From: Gammaproteobacteria bacterium
GTDB taxonomy: Bacteria; Pseudomonadota; Gammaproteobacteria; Steroidobacterales; JABDKV01
Length of the DNA: 64,000 nucleotides
Reading direction: 5' to 3'
NCBI GenBank assembly: GCA_029862165.1
Contig: JAOTXU010000016.1
Span: 17,832 to 81,831, forward strand
Shown: positions 8,748-18,318 of the stretch, piece after piece
Position numbering within the stretch: the stretch's first letter is position 1
Layout of the letters: every line of letters starts with the position of its first letter
Made by a program: the position numbers and the translations under genes
The notes under the pieces: generated by a model
Seen by the model: the letters and a program-made list of their open reading frames with translations, nothing else
Databases searched by the model: none
Told to the model about the DNA's origin: nothing

Positions 8748-10106
8748 CTAGACGACGCCGTAGGCGAGCATGGCATCGGCCACCTTGACGAAGCCGGCGA
8801 CATTGGCACCCCTGAGGTAGTTGACATAGGTGTCGCTTTCCCGACCGTACTCGACGCAGCTCTCGTGAATACCGGTCATGGTGTCTTTGAGCAGCTTCTC
8901 GAGATCTTCCTCCGACCAGGAGATACGGGCGCTGTTCTGGCTCATCTCGAGGCCAGAGACGGCGACGCCGCCGGCGTTGGCCATCTTACTCGGCGCGAAC
9001 ATGATCTTGGCGTCGATGTAATGGTCGACGCCTTCCTTGACGGTCGGCATGTTGGCGCCTTCCGAAACGCCGGTGCAGCCGTTGGCGATCAATGTCTTGG
9101 CATCGTCGAGGTCGATCTCGTTCTGCGTCGCGCAGGGTAGCGCGATATCGCAGGGCACGCCCCACGGCCGTTTGCCCTCATGAAAGGTTGCACTGGAGTA
9201 CTCTTTCGCATACTCGCTGATGCGTCCGCGGCGGACCTGCTTGAGATCGTGGATGTAATCGAGCTTCGACGCATCGATGCCCTCGGGGTCATGAATGAAA
9301 CCGCTCGAATCTGACAGCGTGACGACCTTGCCGCCGAGATGGTTGACCTTCTGGACCGCATAATGGGCGACGTTGCCGGAGCCCGAAACCAGACAGGTCT
9401 TACCCTCCATGGTTTCGCCTCTTATGGCGAGCATGTTTTCCATCGTGTAGACCGTGCCGTAACCGGTCGCCTCGGTGCGGATCTTGCTGCCGCCAAACTC
9501 CATGCCCTTGCCGGTCAGCACGCCAACAAAGTGATTGGTGATGCGTTTGTACTGGCCGAACATATAGCCGATCTCACGCGCCCCTACGCCGATGTCGCCG
9601 GCCGGCACGTCGGTGTCTTCGCCGATATGGCGATAGAGCTCGGTGATGAATGACTGACAGAAGCGCATAACTTCATGGTCCGATTTGCCCTTGGGGTTGA
9701 AATCGGCGCCGCCCTTGCCGCCACCCATGGGCAAACCGGTCAGGCTGTTCTTGAAGGTCTGCTCGAAGGCGAGGAATTTGAGTACGCTTTGGGTCACGCT
9801 TGGATGGAAGCGGATACCGCCTTTGTAGGGTCCGATAGCGTTGTTGTTCTGGACGCGATAGCCGCGCTGGGTGCGGATTTTATTCTCGTCGTCTTCCCAA
9901 CAAACGCGGAAGCTGACCACCCGATCAGGCTCGGCCATGCGCTCTAGAATCTGGTACTCGGTATAGATCGGCCGGTCGATTGTATAGGGAATGACCGTAG
10001 CGGCGACTTCCTCGACCGCCTGATGAAATTCCGGCTCGCCAGGATTGCGTCTTTTGACGCCGTTCATGAAGTTTTCGAGTTGATGTTCGACGGTGCTGCC
10101 TCTCAT
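8748..10106 (-). CDS. gdhA: NADP-type glutamate dehydrogenase
   Basis: 452 residues, close to the 447 of E. coli GdhA. It catalyses reversible reductive amination of 2-oxoglutarate to glutamate. Visible motifs include the substrate-binding, catalytic-lysine region PMGGGKGGADFNPKGKS, DVPAGDIGVGAREIGYMFGQ, and the Rossmann glycine motif LVSGSGNVAHYA. The frame is open to 10133, but ATG 10106 is chosen because AGGAGA sits five to six bases upstream. Monocistronic on the minus strand, with its own terminator and a long 5' intergenic region. Confidence 0.97.
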   Translation of the reverse strand: MRGSTVEHQLENFMNGVKRRNPGEPEFHQAVEEVAATVIPYTIDRPIYTEYQILERMAEPDRVVSFRVCWEDDENKIRTQRGYRVQNNNAIGPYKGGIRFHPSVTQSVLKFLAFEQTFKNSLTGLPMGGGKGGADFNPKGKSDHEVMRFCQSFITELYRHIGEDTDVPAGDIGVGAREIGYMFGQYKRITNHFVGVLTGKGMEFGGSKIRTEATGYGTVYTMENMLAIRGETMEGKTCLVSGSGNVAHYAVQKVNHLGGKVVTLSDSSGFIHDPEGIDASKLDYIHDLKQVRRGRISEYAKEYSSATFHEGKRPWGVPCDIALPCATQNEIDLDDAKTLIANGCTGVSEGANMPTVKEGVDHYIDAKIMFAPSKMANAGGVAVSGLEMSQNSARISWSEEDLEKLLKDTMTGIHESCVEYGRESDTYVNYLRGANVAGFVKVADAMLAYGVV

Positions 10107-10540
10107 GATGAGTCTCCTAAAAATTTGTAACAAAGACGAACGACGCCGGTGAATACGGTTTCCCCAGATGCCTGTCCCCCAACAGTCCGCGCATACGCAC
10201 GGTCGATCTCCACAGTATAGCTGGCCGGGCGAGGCTTGGTGGCGAGAACTGCATGGTTGGGGGAGTTTGTCGATTGGACGATGAGCCGCATCGCCGACGG
10301 CGCCCTCCCTGCACGGCGTAGCGGACCCCGCGCCCCGCCCACACTCGCCGACACCTTCGGCATGGTTCGCGTCCCAGCGACAGGGATGGCAACCGCCGGG
10401 TGATGCAGCCCAGCCCTTGCTGACTGCCGTCCAGTACGCAAATCAGGGTGCGAGACAGAGAAAAGGAAGCGAGCCGCGCTAAATGGTGAAGGACGACTTG
10501 GAGTTGCGGACTTAACTGGCCCAGGCCACAGTTATCGACT
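10107..10540. other. Intergenic region upstream of gdhA, no supported gene
   Basis: About 430 bases between gdhA and the alkylsulfatase stop. The part nearest gdhA carries its Shine-Dalgarno (AGGAGA) and presumably its promoter. The middle is GC-rich. A minus-strand open frame (start 10441) runs through it but overlaps the gdhA start, shows no recognisable domain and has no ribosome site. No tRNA or known riboswitch consensus was seen. Confidence 0.5.
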
Positions 10541-12337
10541 CTATTGCGCCAGCGGAGCTGGTTCGGGTGCCGGCCTTTCGGCTTTGAACAGGTTCAGGAA
10601 AGCAACAAAGTCCAGCGAATTGCCCACCGGGAAATCGAAATCGAGCATCATCGACACCAATGGCTGACTGGTTCCGGCTAGCAGTTTTTTGAATGCCAGT
10701 GAATCGGTTCGTACATGGATATTGAGATCGTCCAGTAACACGGGACGAACTTCCGCAACCCCACGACGTAACCAGACAGTCCATTGTTCGGGTGAATCAG
10801 TAAAACTAAAGCCCACGCGTTGTTCTTTGTCGAGAATCTTTTCGGCGCGCAGATTGACCGGCAGTGCCTCGAACATATTGGACAAAGGTATCGCAGCCAG
10901 CATTTCGTCTGTCGGCCGGTTAAGCGGATCAAAACGCAAGTTGTCACGGTATTCCAGGGCACTGCTAAGGTAGTAATGACGCGCATTCGGGTTCGACGCC
11001 GCACCCCCCAACGATTCCAGTGCGGCAACCCGCAGGTCGATCGCCTGCGTGTCATTCGGATCCAGCGTGAGCAGATAGTCGGTAAGTTCCAGTGTCCACT
11101 GCGTATCGCCGTTATCGAGTGCGGTTTGTGCGGTATTGCGTAACGCATCGACACCGCCGGCCAGACTTGCGATGTGGGCGGCTCGCGCGCTCGCCGGCAA
11201 CGGTTGCAGCGTAGTGGGATTACCATCGAACCAACCGAGATTGCCTGCCATCACCGATCGTGCCGACCAGGCGACATTGCCATAAAACTCCTGCAGAAAC
11301 GGAGATTGTTCCAGATGCGCGGGCAGTTTGAGTTGTTCAGCGATTTGATCGGGTGTCTGTCCCTGATTGATCCGGCGAATCGTCTGGTCGTGCACAAAGC
11401 TAATCGCGTCGCGATAGTTGGTCAATGTATTGTTAATTTCGGTCGTGCCTACGACGGGCCGTGTATGACTAGGTATCAAAAACTCAACTGGCAATTCGCG
11501 CATGCGATCCAGGCTTGCAACCCAGCTACGCAGTGACCGATATGGTGTGCCACGTATGGTGTAGAGATTGGGGAACGCTTTGTATAAATTGTCGCCTGGC
11601 GCCAGCACACCCAAATCCGGAAGCCATGCAAATATTTGATCATCGGTTTCGCCCGGCGCATGAATCAGTTGAAAAGCAATACCGGCGATCTCAGTTTGCA
11701 ACTCATGCTCGAACGTGCGTGTCGGTGGCACAAAACCAAATTCACTGTCGCTGTGGACTTCCAGTTTTTTACCGATTCCTGCATTGATCAGGCCTTGTTC
11801 GTCCAGGTGTGTGCCAAACATACGGAACGAACGCGCCGTCAGTATCGGTCTGAATACATTGACTACGCGATAAACCAGCGCTTCGGTTGTTTCATGCGCA
11901 AATATCTCGACCGGAATATCGTCAACAGCAAGTGCTTCTATGAAGGCTTGAGCACCGAAGACGTGGTCGGCGTGATTGTGTGTGTAAATGATCGCGTGCA
12001 GCGGTTTGTCGGACAGTGAGCGAAATTCCTGCGCGACACGGCGACCGGTCTGGAGGCTCGCCATGGTATCTATGACAATCAAACCATCGGTGCCTTCGAT
12101 CAGGATAGAGTTCGCCAGTCCATAACCAATGGCGACCCATACACCGGGTGCGACCGCCTCAATGCCTTGTCTGAACTCGTTACTATGCGCTGCGAGGGAC
12201 TCAGGTGTGGCAATTTCAGCAGTCGGCAGGGGCGCTTCCCTTGAGCAGGCAATGATTAGCAGCGTGGGCAACAGAGACGCGTACCGCACGGGCTTGGGCG
12301 TATTTCTGTTCGTTCTAGGTGGACTACGACTGAGCAA
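10541..12337 (-). CDS. Alkyl/aryl-sulfatase-like metallo-beta-lactamase-fold lipoprotein (SdsA/BDS1 family)
   Basis: 598 residues. The MBL zinc motif THNHADH is at residues 119-125, preceded by LIVIDTMASLQTG and followed by a second metal region (HAPGETDDQIFAW and IPSHTRPVVG). A helical dimerisation segment and a C-terminal SCP2-like domain complete the linear alkylsulfatase layout. Known function: hydrolysis of primary alkyl sulfates such as SDS to alcohol and sulfate. The N-terminus has a lipobox (LIIAC, Cys31), so it is probably an envelope lipoprotein rather than a free exoenzyme. Its start overlaps the end of the upstream GNAT gene by 14 bases. Confidence 0.88.
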   Translation of the reverse strand: MLSRSPPRTNRNTPKPVRYASLLPTLLIIACSREAPLPTAEIATPESLAAHSNEFRQGIEAVAPGVWVAIGYGLANSILIEGTDGLIVIDTMASLQTGRRVAQEFRSLSDKPLHAIIYTHNHADHVFGAQAFIEALAVDDIPVEIFAHETTEALVYRVVNVFRPILTARSFRMFGTHLDEQGLINAGIGKKLEVHSDSEFGFVPPTRTFEHELQTEIAGIAFQLIHAPGETDDQIFAWLPDLGVLAPGDNLYKAFPNLYTIRGTPYRSLRSWVASLDRMRELPVEFLIPSHTRPVVGTTEINNTLTNYRDAISFVHDQTIRRINQGQTPDQIAEQLKLPAHLEQSPFLQEFYGNVAWSARSVMAGNLGWFDGNPTTLQPLPASARAAHIASLAGGVDALRNTAQTALDNGDTQWTLELTDYLLTLDPNDTQAIDLRVAALESLGGAASNPNARHYYLSSALEYRDNLRFDPLNRPTDEMLAAIPLSNMFEALPVNLRAEKILDKEQRVGFSFTDSPEQWTVWLRRGVAEVRPVLLDDLNIHVRTDSLAFKKLLAGTSQPLVSMMLDFDFPVGNSLDFVAFLNLFKAERPAPEPAPLAQ

Positions 12338-12773
12338 GACTCAACTCGTACTGATAAAAATCCTTTTCTCTAACCCAACCGAGTTTTTCATACAGTTGCT
12401 GAGCCGTGTGATTGTCTACGGCGGTCGACAAAACCATCGCTTTCGCGCCAGTCATTTCCGCGTATTCCTGAGCTGCATGCATCAATGCGGCACCCACACC
12501 CCGTCTGCGCGCATCCGCGGAGACGTACAGATCGTTTAGAATCCATAGCCGTGCGAGTCCCACCGACGTGTAGCTGGGATAAAGCTGGGTAAACCCGATC
12601 AGCACGTCGTGCACGATGGCGCCGATGAACGCCGAATCCTCACGTGTCAGGCGCTGGCGCAGGAAAGCCTTTACGGCTGCGCGGTCTGACGGTCGTTCAT
12701 AAAAAACCCGATACTGATCGAACAGTTCCGTCAATTGCGGCAGATCGCCTTTCCCCAGCGCTCTGATTTCCAT
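12324..12773 (-). CDS. GNAT-family N-acetyltransferase
   Basis: A 149-residue GNAT enzyme transferring acetyl from acetyl-CoA to an unknown amine. The core has WILNDLYVSADARRRGVGAA (strand 4, pyrophosphate loop R/Q-x-x-G-x-G/A), a helix MHAAQEYAEMTGAKAM, and the closing AVDNHTAQQLYEKLGWV typical of the C-terminal fold. It is first in a two-gene minus-strand unit with the alkylsulfatase. Whether the pairing is functional is unclear. ATG 12773. Confidence 0.88.
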   Translation of the reverse strand: MEIRALGKGDLPQLTELFDQYRVFYERPSDRAAVKAFLRQRLTREDSAFIGAIVHDVLIGFTQLYPSYTSVGLARLWILNDLYVSADARRRGVGAALMHAAQEYAEMTGAKAMVLSTAVDNHTAQQLYEKLGWVREKDFYQYELSLAQS

Positions 12774-12832
12774 TGTTAGTCTCCCGTGTGTACGTGACGA
12801 TTGTACGGGAAGTGCGCAACTTTCTCTTGCGC

Positions 12833-12862
12833 AAAAAAAAACGGCCGCCCGAAGGCGGCCGT
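12833..12862 (-). terminator. Rho-independent terminator of the riboswitch-controlled lipoprotein gene
   Basis: Perfect 9-bp stem (ACGGCCGCC / GGCGGCCGT) with a CGAA loop, followed on the minus strand by an uninterrupted run of T (A residues 12833-12841 on plus). It lies 20 bases after the stop at 12882. Confidence 0.92.
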
Positions 12863-12881
12863 GTTTGGGGAAAAGAGGAAA

Positions 12882-14903
12882 TCAACCCTCGCGTAGCACC
12901 TCGAGCACTGTTATCGCTCGTCCCGTCTCCGGATCGGCAACTAACAGGCCATTAGCGCGCCACTCGGCTACAAAACGCATACTCTCGCCCGCGCTGCTGC
13001 CCGCAAGCATGCGTAAGGTCAGTGTTTCGGTACTGAAACTGTTGTCTGAGTGCAGACTAATGACGATAGCGCCGCGCTCGTCCAGCGACCAGTCAAAAAC
13101 GCTGTCGAGCACACCATCGACCATGTACTGGCCGGTGAAGTCGCTAGACAATTCGACAAACTCACTGTGAAGTGAGCCGTTTTCATCGACGATGTAGTAA
13201 GCACCTGGTACGTCAGCAGCTTCTACTGGTACGATCCGGGTGGCCAGGCGTTCAGTTCCCGCGGCGATGTCTTCTGGTGTCTGCACCAGCATTTGATCGG
13301 TCCCAAGCCCGGAAATCACATGCGCGTCCTCAGCTTGGTCCTGACCTTCCAGCCAGATACGAATGGTCTGATCGTCGACCATGCTCCATTCACCACCGCG
13401 ATCAACCAGTTCCACGCCGTTTGCGCCAGTGTGTTGCCCAATTTGGCGAACTGCCCCATCAGCGCGAAAGTGGAATACATCAATCTGATCGGCATCAATG
13501 AAGGCGTAAGCATTGCCGGCGAGTGTCAGATCCGGTGCATCTACGTCGTCAGGCGTATCGGCGATTACATCGGTTCGTCGTACCGTTATGACATTCATGT
13601 GGTCGGCCAGGCCATCGGCACCAATTTCGGTGACCAGCAAGTGCATGCCGCCATCGTCGGCGCCACCCAGTACGCGGGCCTGGCTCGTATTTCCGTCAGT
13701 CGGACTGGTGATATACAGAGTGCCGTCAGAACTGACTTCCCAGAAGAACATATCGCTCTGAACGCCTGTGACCAGATCCAGGTCGTAGCCGGTGTGATCA
13801 GTCAGCATCACTTTCAGGTGGCCAGGCTCGCCGATAGTCGTGTAGCTGCCTGGAACATTGTCATTGGTGAATCCATCAGCATAAGGAAAGCGCAAAACGG
13901 TCGCCGTGTCCTCGTGTACGATTTCGTCGCCAGGTCCGATTTCCTCAACCATGATGCTCAGAACGTTTCCGGTGTGACTTAGTAATGTCACGACGTCGTG
14001 TTCGCTGCTACCTGTCAGATAGACTACGAGCAGTTTGCCGTCGTCATTTACCGACCACTGAAAGCCAATCACTGCATCGCGATCGTAGGAGCTTGCCAGG
14101 CCGGTGCCATCGGCAGAAAACGCGTAGATTTCGGTACCTTCACGATGCAGGTAAACGCCCGGAACACGATCCTGTACCCATTCGATAGTGGCGTTGCCGT
14201 CATTGACGACCAAATCAATTGCCTGGTCAAGTGCCCCGGGCGCGCTGGTCGCAACGTCGTCAAGGAACGTGGTCGTGCCATCGACGATCGCCTCGGCCAG
14301 TTCCTGCGTATCGGCGAATTCGGGCGGCAGCGTAACGCCGTCGATATTCTCCACAACGAGTTTGATCGCTGCAGACAGTTCGAGCATTGCAGTAGAGTCG
14401 ACCAGAGCGGCTGTGTCGCCGAGCTCGTCCATATTGTCGATAGACCCGTCGCTGGCCGCACGGGTTGCAAGTACGTATTGCGCCGTCGTGATGTTGGTTA
14501 TGTCCATGTCGGCGACACGCCCGCTGACATCAGCTTCAGCCTGCAAGCCGGCAAAATTGTCCAGCAAGGCGCTAAAGCGTGCTATGCCATTGGGGTCAAA
14601 GGCTTCCATCAGCACCATTGCATCTGGGTTGCTGGATTCGATGTCAACTTCGTAGTTGCCGTTGGCATCGGTAGCTAAAGGGGCCTGGAAGGTCTGCCCA
14701 TCGACAGTAAGCATAACTGTGGCGTTCGGTATGGGTGCATCCGTGACCGTGCCACTGATAGTGAGTGATTCGCCCTGGGCCGGCGGGGGGGTTTGCTCTT
14801 CGTTGCTGTTGCCGTTGCTGTCGCTGCTTTCGCTGCCGCAACCGGCCAGTCCAAGTAAAGCGCCCAAAACCATGAGCGAACCAATAGATCTCTTTCTGTA
14901 CAT
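12882..14903 (-). CDS. Large surface lipoprotein of unknown function, under a c-di-GMP riboswitch
   Basis: A 673-residue predicted lipoprotein: signal MYRKRSIGSLMVLGALLGL with lipobox LAGC, a low-complexity Ser/Asn/Glu linker, then a carboxypeptidase-regulatory-like Ig fold (TISGTVTDAPIPNATVMLTV...). A helical segment (about 110-215) follows, then repeated beta modules of the form PGVY/PGSY-x-x-...-D-G, seen around VPGVYLHREGTEIYAF, VPGSYTTIGEPG and VPGAYYIVDENG, suggesting a propeller or repeat domain. ATG 14903 is preferred (GAGG upstream; it gives a clean signal peptide); the frame is open to 14927. No known function. The upstream riboswitch implies a role in surface attachment or biofilm, which is inference. 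Confidence 0.85.
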   Translation of the reverse strand: MYRKRSIGSLMVLGALLGLAGCGSESSDSNGNSNEEQTPPPAQGESLTISGTVTDAPIPNATVMLTVDGQTFQAPLATDANGNYEVDIESSNPDAMVLMEAFDPNGIARFSALLDNFAGLQAEADVSGRVADMDITNITTAQYVLATRAASDGSIDNMDELGDTAALVDSTAMLELSAAIKLVVENIDGVTLPPEFADTQELAEAIVDGTTTFLDDVATSAPGALDQAIDLVVNDGNATIEWVQDRVPGVYLHREGTEIYAFSADGTGLASSYDRDAVIGFQWSVNDDGKLLVVYLTGSSEHDVVTLLSHTGNVLSIMVEEIGPGDEIVHEDTATVLRFPYADGFTNDNVPGSYTTIGEPGHLKVMLTDHTGYDLDLVTGVQSDMFFWEVSSDGTLYITSPTDGNTSQARVLGGADDGGMHLLVTEIGADGLADHMNVITVRRTDVIADTPDDVDAPDLTLAGNAYAFIDADQIDVFHFRADGAVRQIGQHTGANGVELVDRGGEWSMVDDQTIRIWLEGQDQAEDAHVISGLGTDQMLVQTPEDIAAGTERLATRIVPVEAADVPGAYYIVDENGSLHSEFVELSSDFTGQYMVDGVLDSVFDWSLDERGAIVISLHSDNSFSTETLTLRMLAGSSAGESMRFVAEWRANGLLVADPETGRAITVLEVLREG

Positions 14904-15054
14904 TACAATGCCTCGTGTCGATTCCATACCTCTGCCTTGCGGCAGTTCCTAAAACAGTTTCCGTCCGGCGCACAATCACACGATCAGCGCTGACGCTGGT
15001 CGTGAAAATCTCTGCACCGGAGTTGGCCGTTAACCGGAAATGGTCGTCGACTTT

Positions 15055-15135
15055 TACCTGGCGGCTCCGCTGCCCGTTATGGGGGCCGGTGGCTTTGCGT
15101 CCTCACCTTACGATGAGTTTGCCCTGTTTCAGGTA
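15055..15135 (-). promoter_or_regulatory. Cyclic di-GMP-I (GEMM-I) riboswitch
   Basis: On the minus strand the region reads the GEMM-I consensus: P1 TACCTG / CAGGTA, then ACAGGGCAAAC, a perfect six-pair P2 stem (CTCATC / GGTGAG) capped by the GNRA tetraloop GTAA, the diagnostic GGACGCAAAGCC, and a P3 ending CAGCGGAGCCGCC, matching the usual AGCGGGGUUACC 3' part. It is about 150 bases upstream of, and in the same orientation as, the lipoprotein gene starting at 14903. A hairpin at about 14978-15003 between them could be the expression platform. Confidence 0.9.
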
Positions 15136-15393
15136 CCGAGATTGTGGAGTCCGTATTGGACGGGAACATCCTGGACGCTATTTAACACGAAGCTATTTCT
15201 TTTTGCTGTTAAACACATCACGATTCATGCATTTCCCATAATGCAAAAACACAGCTGGAAAGGGGCAACGATGTGTCGTCTCGCTGCGGCGACATGCTCG
15301 AGCGCCGCCGTATCACCAGACCTTAGCGCTCTCGTAGGAGCGGCATCCTTGCCGCGAACTTCTTTTCCCTTGATGGGCGAGACGATTATTCGT
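15136..15393. other. Intergenic region upstream of the riboswitch
   Basis: Between the acs stop and the riboswitch. It holds the REP-like element and AT-rich tracts (15180-15260) that should contain the minus-strand promoter of the riboswitch transcript. No -10/-35 pair is clear enough to call, and no gene is supported. Confidence 0.4.
15334..15357. repeat. REP-like element (Pseudomonas/Xanthomonas type)
   Basis: A short palindromic unit beginning GTAGGAGCGGC and ending GCCGCGA, with stem GCGGC / GCCGC and a six-base loop. The GTAGGAGCGGC...GCCGCGA form is that of REP sequences mobilised by RAYT transposases in Pseudomonas and relatives. It lies between the riboswitch leader and the acs stop; only one copy is in the window. 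Confidence 0.65.
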
Positions 15394-17337
15394 CTAGGAA
15401 ACGCGATTCCGAATCAGGTCATCAACGACCGACGGATCGGCAAGGGTTGATGTATCGCCCAGATCGCCGTAGTCGTTTTCTGCAATTTTTCGCAGGATAC
15501 GCCGCATGATTTTACCCGAGCGTGTTTTTGGCAGCCCGGGTGCAAACTGAATCAAATCGGGCTTGGCGATCGGCCCGATATCCTTGCGTACCCATTTACG
15601 CAATTCATCAGCAAGCTCGGTGCCGGCCTCCACTCCTTGTTGCACGGTCACATAGGCATAAATGCCCTGGCCCTTGATCTCATGCGGATAGCCCACGACA
15701 GCGGCTTCGGCAACGGTCGGATGAGCCACCAGGGACGACTCGAGTTCGGCAGTTCCCATGCGATGACCCGATACGTTGAGCACATCGTCGACGCGTCCAG
15801 TGATCCAGTAATACCCATCTTCATCCCTGCTGGCACCATCACCGGCGAAATAACGTCCGGGGAACGTCGTGAAATAGGTTTCCACGAAACGATCATGATC
15901 GCCATAGAGTGTCCGCATCTGACCAGGCCAGCTGTCAAGTATGGCCAACACCCCTTCAGCTGCACCGGAAAGTTCGTTGCCGTCGCTATCCAGAATGGCA
16001 GGCTTTATGCCAAAAAAGGGACGCGAAGCCGAACCCGGTTTGAGTGCGGTTGCACCGGGTAGCGGCGTGATGAGAATGCCACCGGTTTCTGTTTGCCACC
16101 ACGTGTCGACGATTGGACAACTGGAGTTGCCTATCACGCGGTGATACCACTCCCAGGCTTCCGGGTTTATTGGTTCGCCGACCGAGCCCAGCAGTTTCAG
16201 GCTATCCCGGCGCGTATTGCCCATGACGCCGTCACCGAGCTGCATGAGCGCGCGAATGGCAGTAGGTGCCGTATAAAACTGCGTAATACGATGTTTGTCG
16301 ATGACCTGACCAAAACGCGAGGCGTCCGGATAATTCGGCACACCTTCGAACATTACCGTGGTGGCACCGTTAGCCAATGGTCCGTATACGATATAGCTGT
16401 GGCCAGTTACCCAACCAACATCGGCCGTACACCAGTAGACATCACCGTCGTGATAATCGAATACATATTTGTGGGTCATGGCAGCGTAGACCATGTAGCC
16501 ACCTGTCGTATGCAGCACGCCCTTGGGTTTTCCAGTTGAACCAGAGGTGTAAAGAATGAACAACGGATCTTCGGCATCCATTTCCTCGGGAGCGCAGTGT
16601 TCTGCGGCGGTTTCAACTATGTCGTGATACCAAAGGTCGCGACCATTGTGCCAATCGATATTTTCGCCGGTGCGTTTAACGACGATGACATTCTCAACCG
16701 TTGTGACATCGGGCCGGCTAAGCGCTTCGTCAACGTTTTTCTTGAGCGGTATCGTTTTTCCACCCCGTATGCCCTCGTCCGCCGTGATAACCAGTTTTGA
16801 ATGGCAATCCGCGATGCGCCCGGCCAGGGCATCCGGTGAAAAGCCGCCAAAAACCACCGAGTGTGGCGCGCCGATGCGGGCACAGGCCAGCATGGCTACC
16901 GTGGCTTCGGGAATCATCGGCATGTAGATGGTAACGGTGTCGCCTTTGCCAATGCCGGCATCTTTTATTGCGTTCGCCAGCCGGCAGACGCGGCCATAGA
17001 GGTCACGATAGCTGATGTATTCGTCATCTGCCGGATCATCGCCTTCCCAGATGATGGCTGTCTGATCGCCACGTTCTTCAAGGTGCCGGTCCAGACAATT
17101 GACCGACGCGTTTAATGTGCCGTCGTAATACCAGCGTATTGAGACGTTGTTTGGCGCATAGGAAACAGACTTGATCTTTGTGTACGGCTGCATCCAGTCG
17201 ACACACTTGCCATGTGTGGCCCAGAAAGATTCTGGATCTTCGATGGAATGACGGTACATGCTCTGATAACTGTCACTATCGATGTGTGCCTGTCGGGCGA
17301 AAGCGGAATCAACCGGGTATGTTTTCTTTTCCGTCAT
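15394..17337 (-). CDS. acs: Acetyl-CoA synthetase (AMP-forming)
   Basis: 647 residues, the normal length of bacterial Acs. It activates acetate to acetyl-CoA through acetyl-AMP. Visible: the P-loop [20 protein letters not shown], the A4 region [11 protein letters not shown], the hinge/A8 motif [20 protein letters not shown], and the acetylation-site lysine in [17 protein letters not shown] 17337 is chosen because CAGGA lies seven bases upstream; an ATG at 17346 is directly abutted by that site. It appears monocistronic; acetate assimilation is the likely role. Confidence 0.97.
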   Translation of the reverse strand: MTEKKTYPVDSAFARQAHIDSDSYQSMYRHSIEDPESFWATHGKCVDWMQPYTKIKSVSYAPNNVSIRWYYDGTLNASVNCLDRHLEERGDQTAIIWEGDDPADDEYISYRDLYGRVCRLANAIKDAGIGKGDTVTIYMPMIPEATVAMLACARIGAPHSVVFGGFSPDALAGRIADCHSKLVITADEGIRGGKTIPLKKNVDEALSRPDVTTVENVIVVKRTGENIDWHNGRDLWYHDIVETAAEHCAPEEMDAEDPLFILYTSGSTGKPKGVLHTTGGYMVYAAMTHKYVFDYHDGDVYWCTADVGWVTGHSYIVYGPLANGATTVMFEGVPNYPDASRFGQVIDKHRITQFYTAPTAIRALMQLGDGVMGNTRRDSLKLLGSVGEPINPEAWEWYHRVIGNSSCPIVDTWWQTETGGILITPLPGATALKPGSASRPFFGIKPAILDSDGNELSGAAEGVLAILDSWPGQMRTLYGDHDRFVETYFTTFPGRYFAGDGASRDEDGYYWITGRVDDVLNVSGHRMGTAELESSLVAHPTVAEAAVVGYPHEIKGQGIYAYVTVQQGVEAGTELADELRKWVRKDIGPIAKPDLIQFAPGLPKTRSGKIMRRILRKIAENDYGDLGDTSTLADPSVVDDLIRNRVS

Positions 17338-17426
17338 GATGGGCATCCTGATTCTGGCAAGTCAGAGGCGCATAGTATAGCGGCGGGCAGGCGGCTGCGC
17401 GCCTGCCGGTTTGGGGCGGGATCGGC

Positions 17427-17678
17427 CTAGTCGCTTTGAGCGAGGTGCTCAAGCTGTTCTGGCACGAAACGCTCCATAACAGCTTTTTCCAGCAAGTCCG
17501 GGGGCAACAATCCCTGCGTCAGTACAAAGTCATGAAAAGCACCGACGTTGAATTTTTCTTTTAGCGCCAGTTCGGTGCGTGTTCGCAACGATTGCATATT
17601 CATGTAGCCATAGTAATACGCAGTCGCCTGACCTGGGATGCGATAAGTGTACCGCTCAATCCTGATGGACAGGTTCAC
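17427..17678 (-). pseudogene. C-terminal remnant of a DUF885-family protein
   Basis: The 83-residue frame matches only the last part of DUF885 proteins (normally about 550-600 residues). The segment YRIPGQATAYYYGYMNMQSL, followed by a helix (LKEKFNVGAFHDFVLTQG) and LPPDLLEKAV, is the family's C-terminal signature. Nothing upstream in this strand continues the homology, because the DoxX gene ends nine bases away. A deletion has removed roughly the first 85 percent. A GTG at 17678 could still start translation, but a functional peptidase-like protein is not possible. Confidence 0.75.
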
Positions 17679-17687
17679 TCGTGCAGC

Positions 17688-18149
17688 CTATCCAAGAAAG
17701 GCAAAACGCTCCGAAAGCTTTTTATCCAAACCAAAGGCCTTGCCGGCCGGTACCAGTGCCAATACGAGAAATATTGCCACCCAGATGGCGTCATGATTTT
17801 GGCCGCTAAAAATACTCTGGCCCTTGGCGAACCAGAAATTGGCCAACATGAAGGCGCCGGCGAAACTGGCATACCGCGTAGCTACGCCCAAGATTAATGC
17901 GATTCCGATGGCCAGCTCGCCCCAGGCGACCAGGGCGGAAAACAAACCGGCGTTGGGGATAAAGACAGAATCGATCAACGGCTGGTAAAAACCAAAGCTG
18001 CCAGCTTTAACATTTTCCAGAAATCCTGCAACGTTAAACGGGTTGTCGCCTGTGAGTTTGTTAAATCCGTGGAAGGCGAAGAAAACGCCCGTATAAATGC
18101 GTAGTGCCTCAATGGGCCATCTGCGGATCGTAATCTGGCTGCCGTTCAT
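17688..18149 (-). CDS. DoxX-family membrane protein
   Basis: 153 residues with four predicted membrane helices (about 15-35, 65-90, 95-110 and 115-135). DoxX features include YTGVFFAFHGFNKLTG at the N-terminus, GLFSALVAWGELAIGIALILG in the middle, and FMLANFWFAKGQ. DoxX proteins are inner-membrane subunits or homologues linked to quinone/thiosulfate redox and membrane-integrity complexes; the exact role here is unknown. It stands alone next to the DUF885 remnant. Confidence 0.88.
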   Translation of the reverse strand: MNGSQITIRRWPIEALRIYTGVFFAFHGFNKLTGDNPFNVAGFLENVKAGSFGFYQPLIDSVFIPNAGLFSALVAWGELAIGIALILGVATRYASFAGAFMLANFWFAKGQSIFSGQNHDAIWVAIFLVLALVPAGKAFGLDKKLSERFAFLG

Positions 18150-18318
18150 CCCAATCCCCCTGTCTTGATCTGATCAGCCCAGCATTCTACCCGATGTTCC
18201 GCCGGTCGGTTCGGTATTGCGGCGGCATTGAGCGCTTTTTTGCGAGTTGATATAAGGCTGCGAGGTACGGAACGGCACTGCAGACAGTTGCTCGCCCGGT
18301 GACGGGCTTCAGGTAAAC

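Noticed and set aside
10103..10441. Minus-strand open frame upstream of gdhA
   Set aside because: It overlaps the gdhA start, has no ribosome site and no recognisable domain; GC-rich intergenic DNA keeps frames open by chance.
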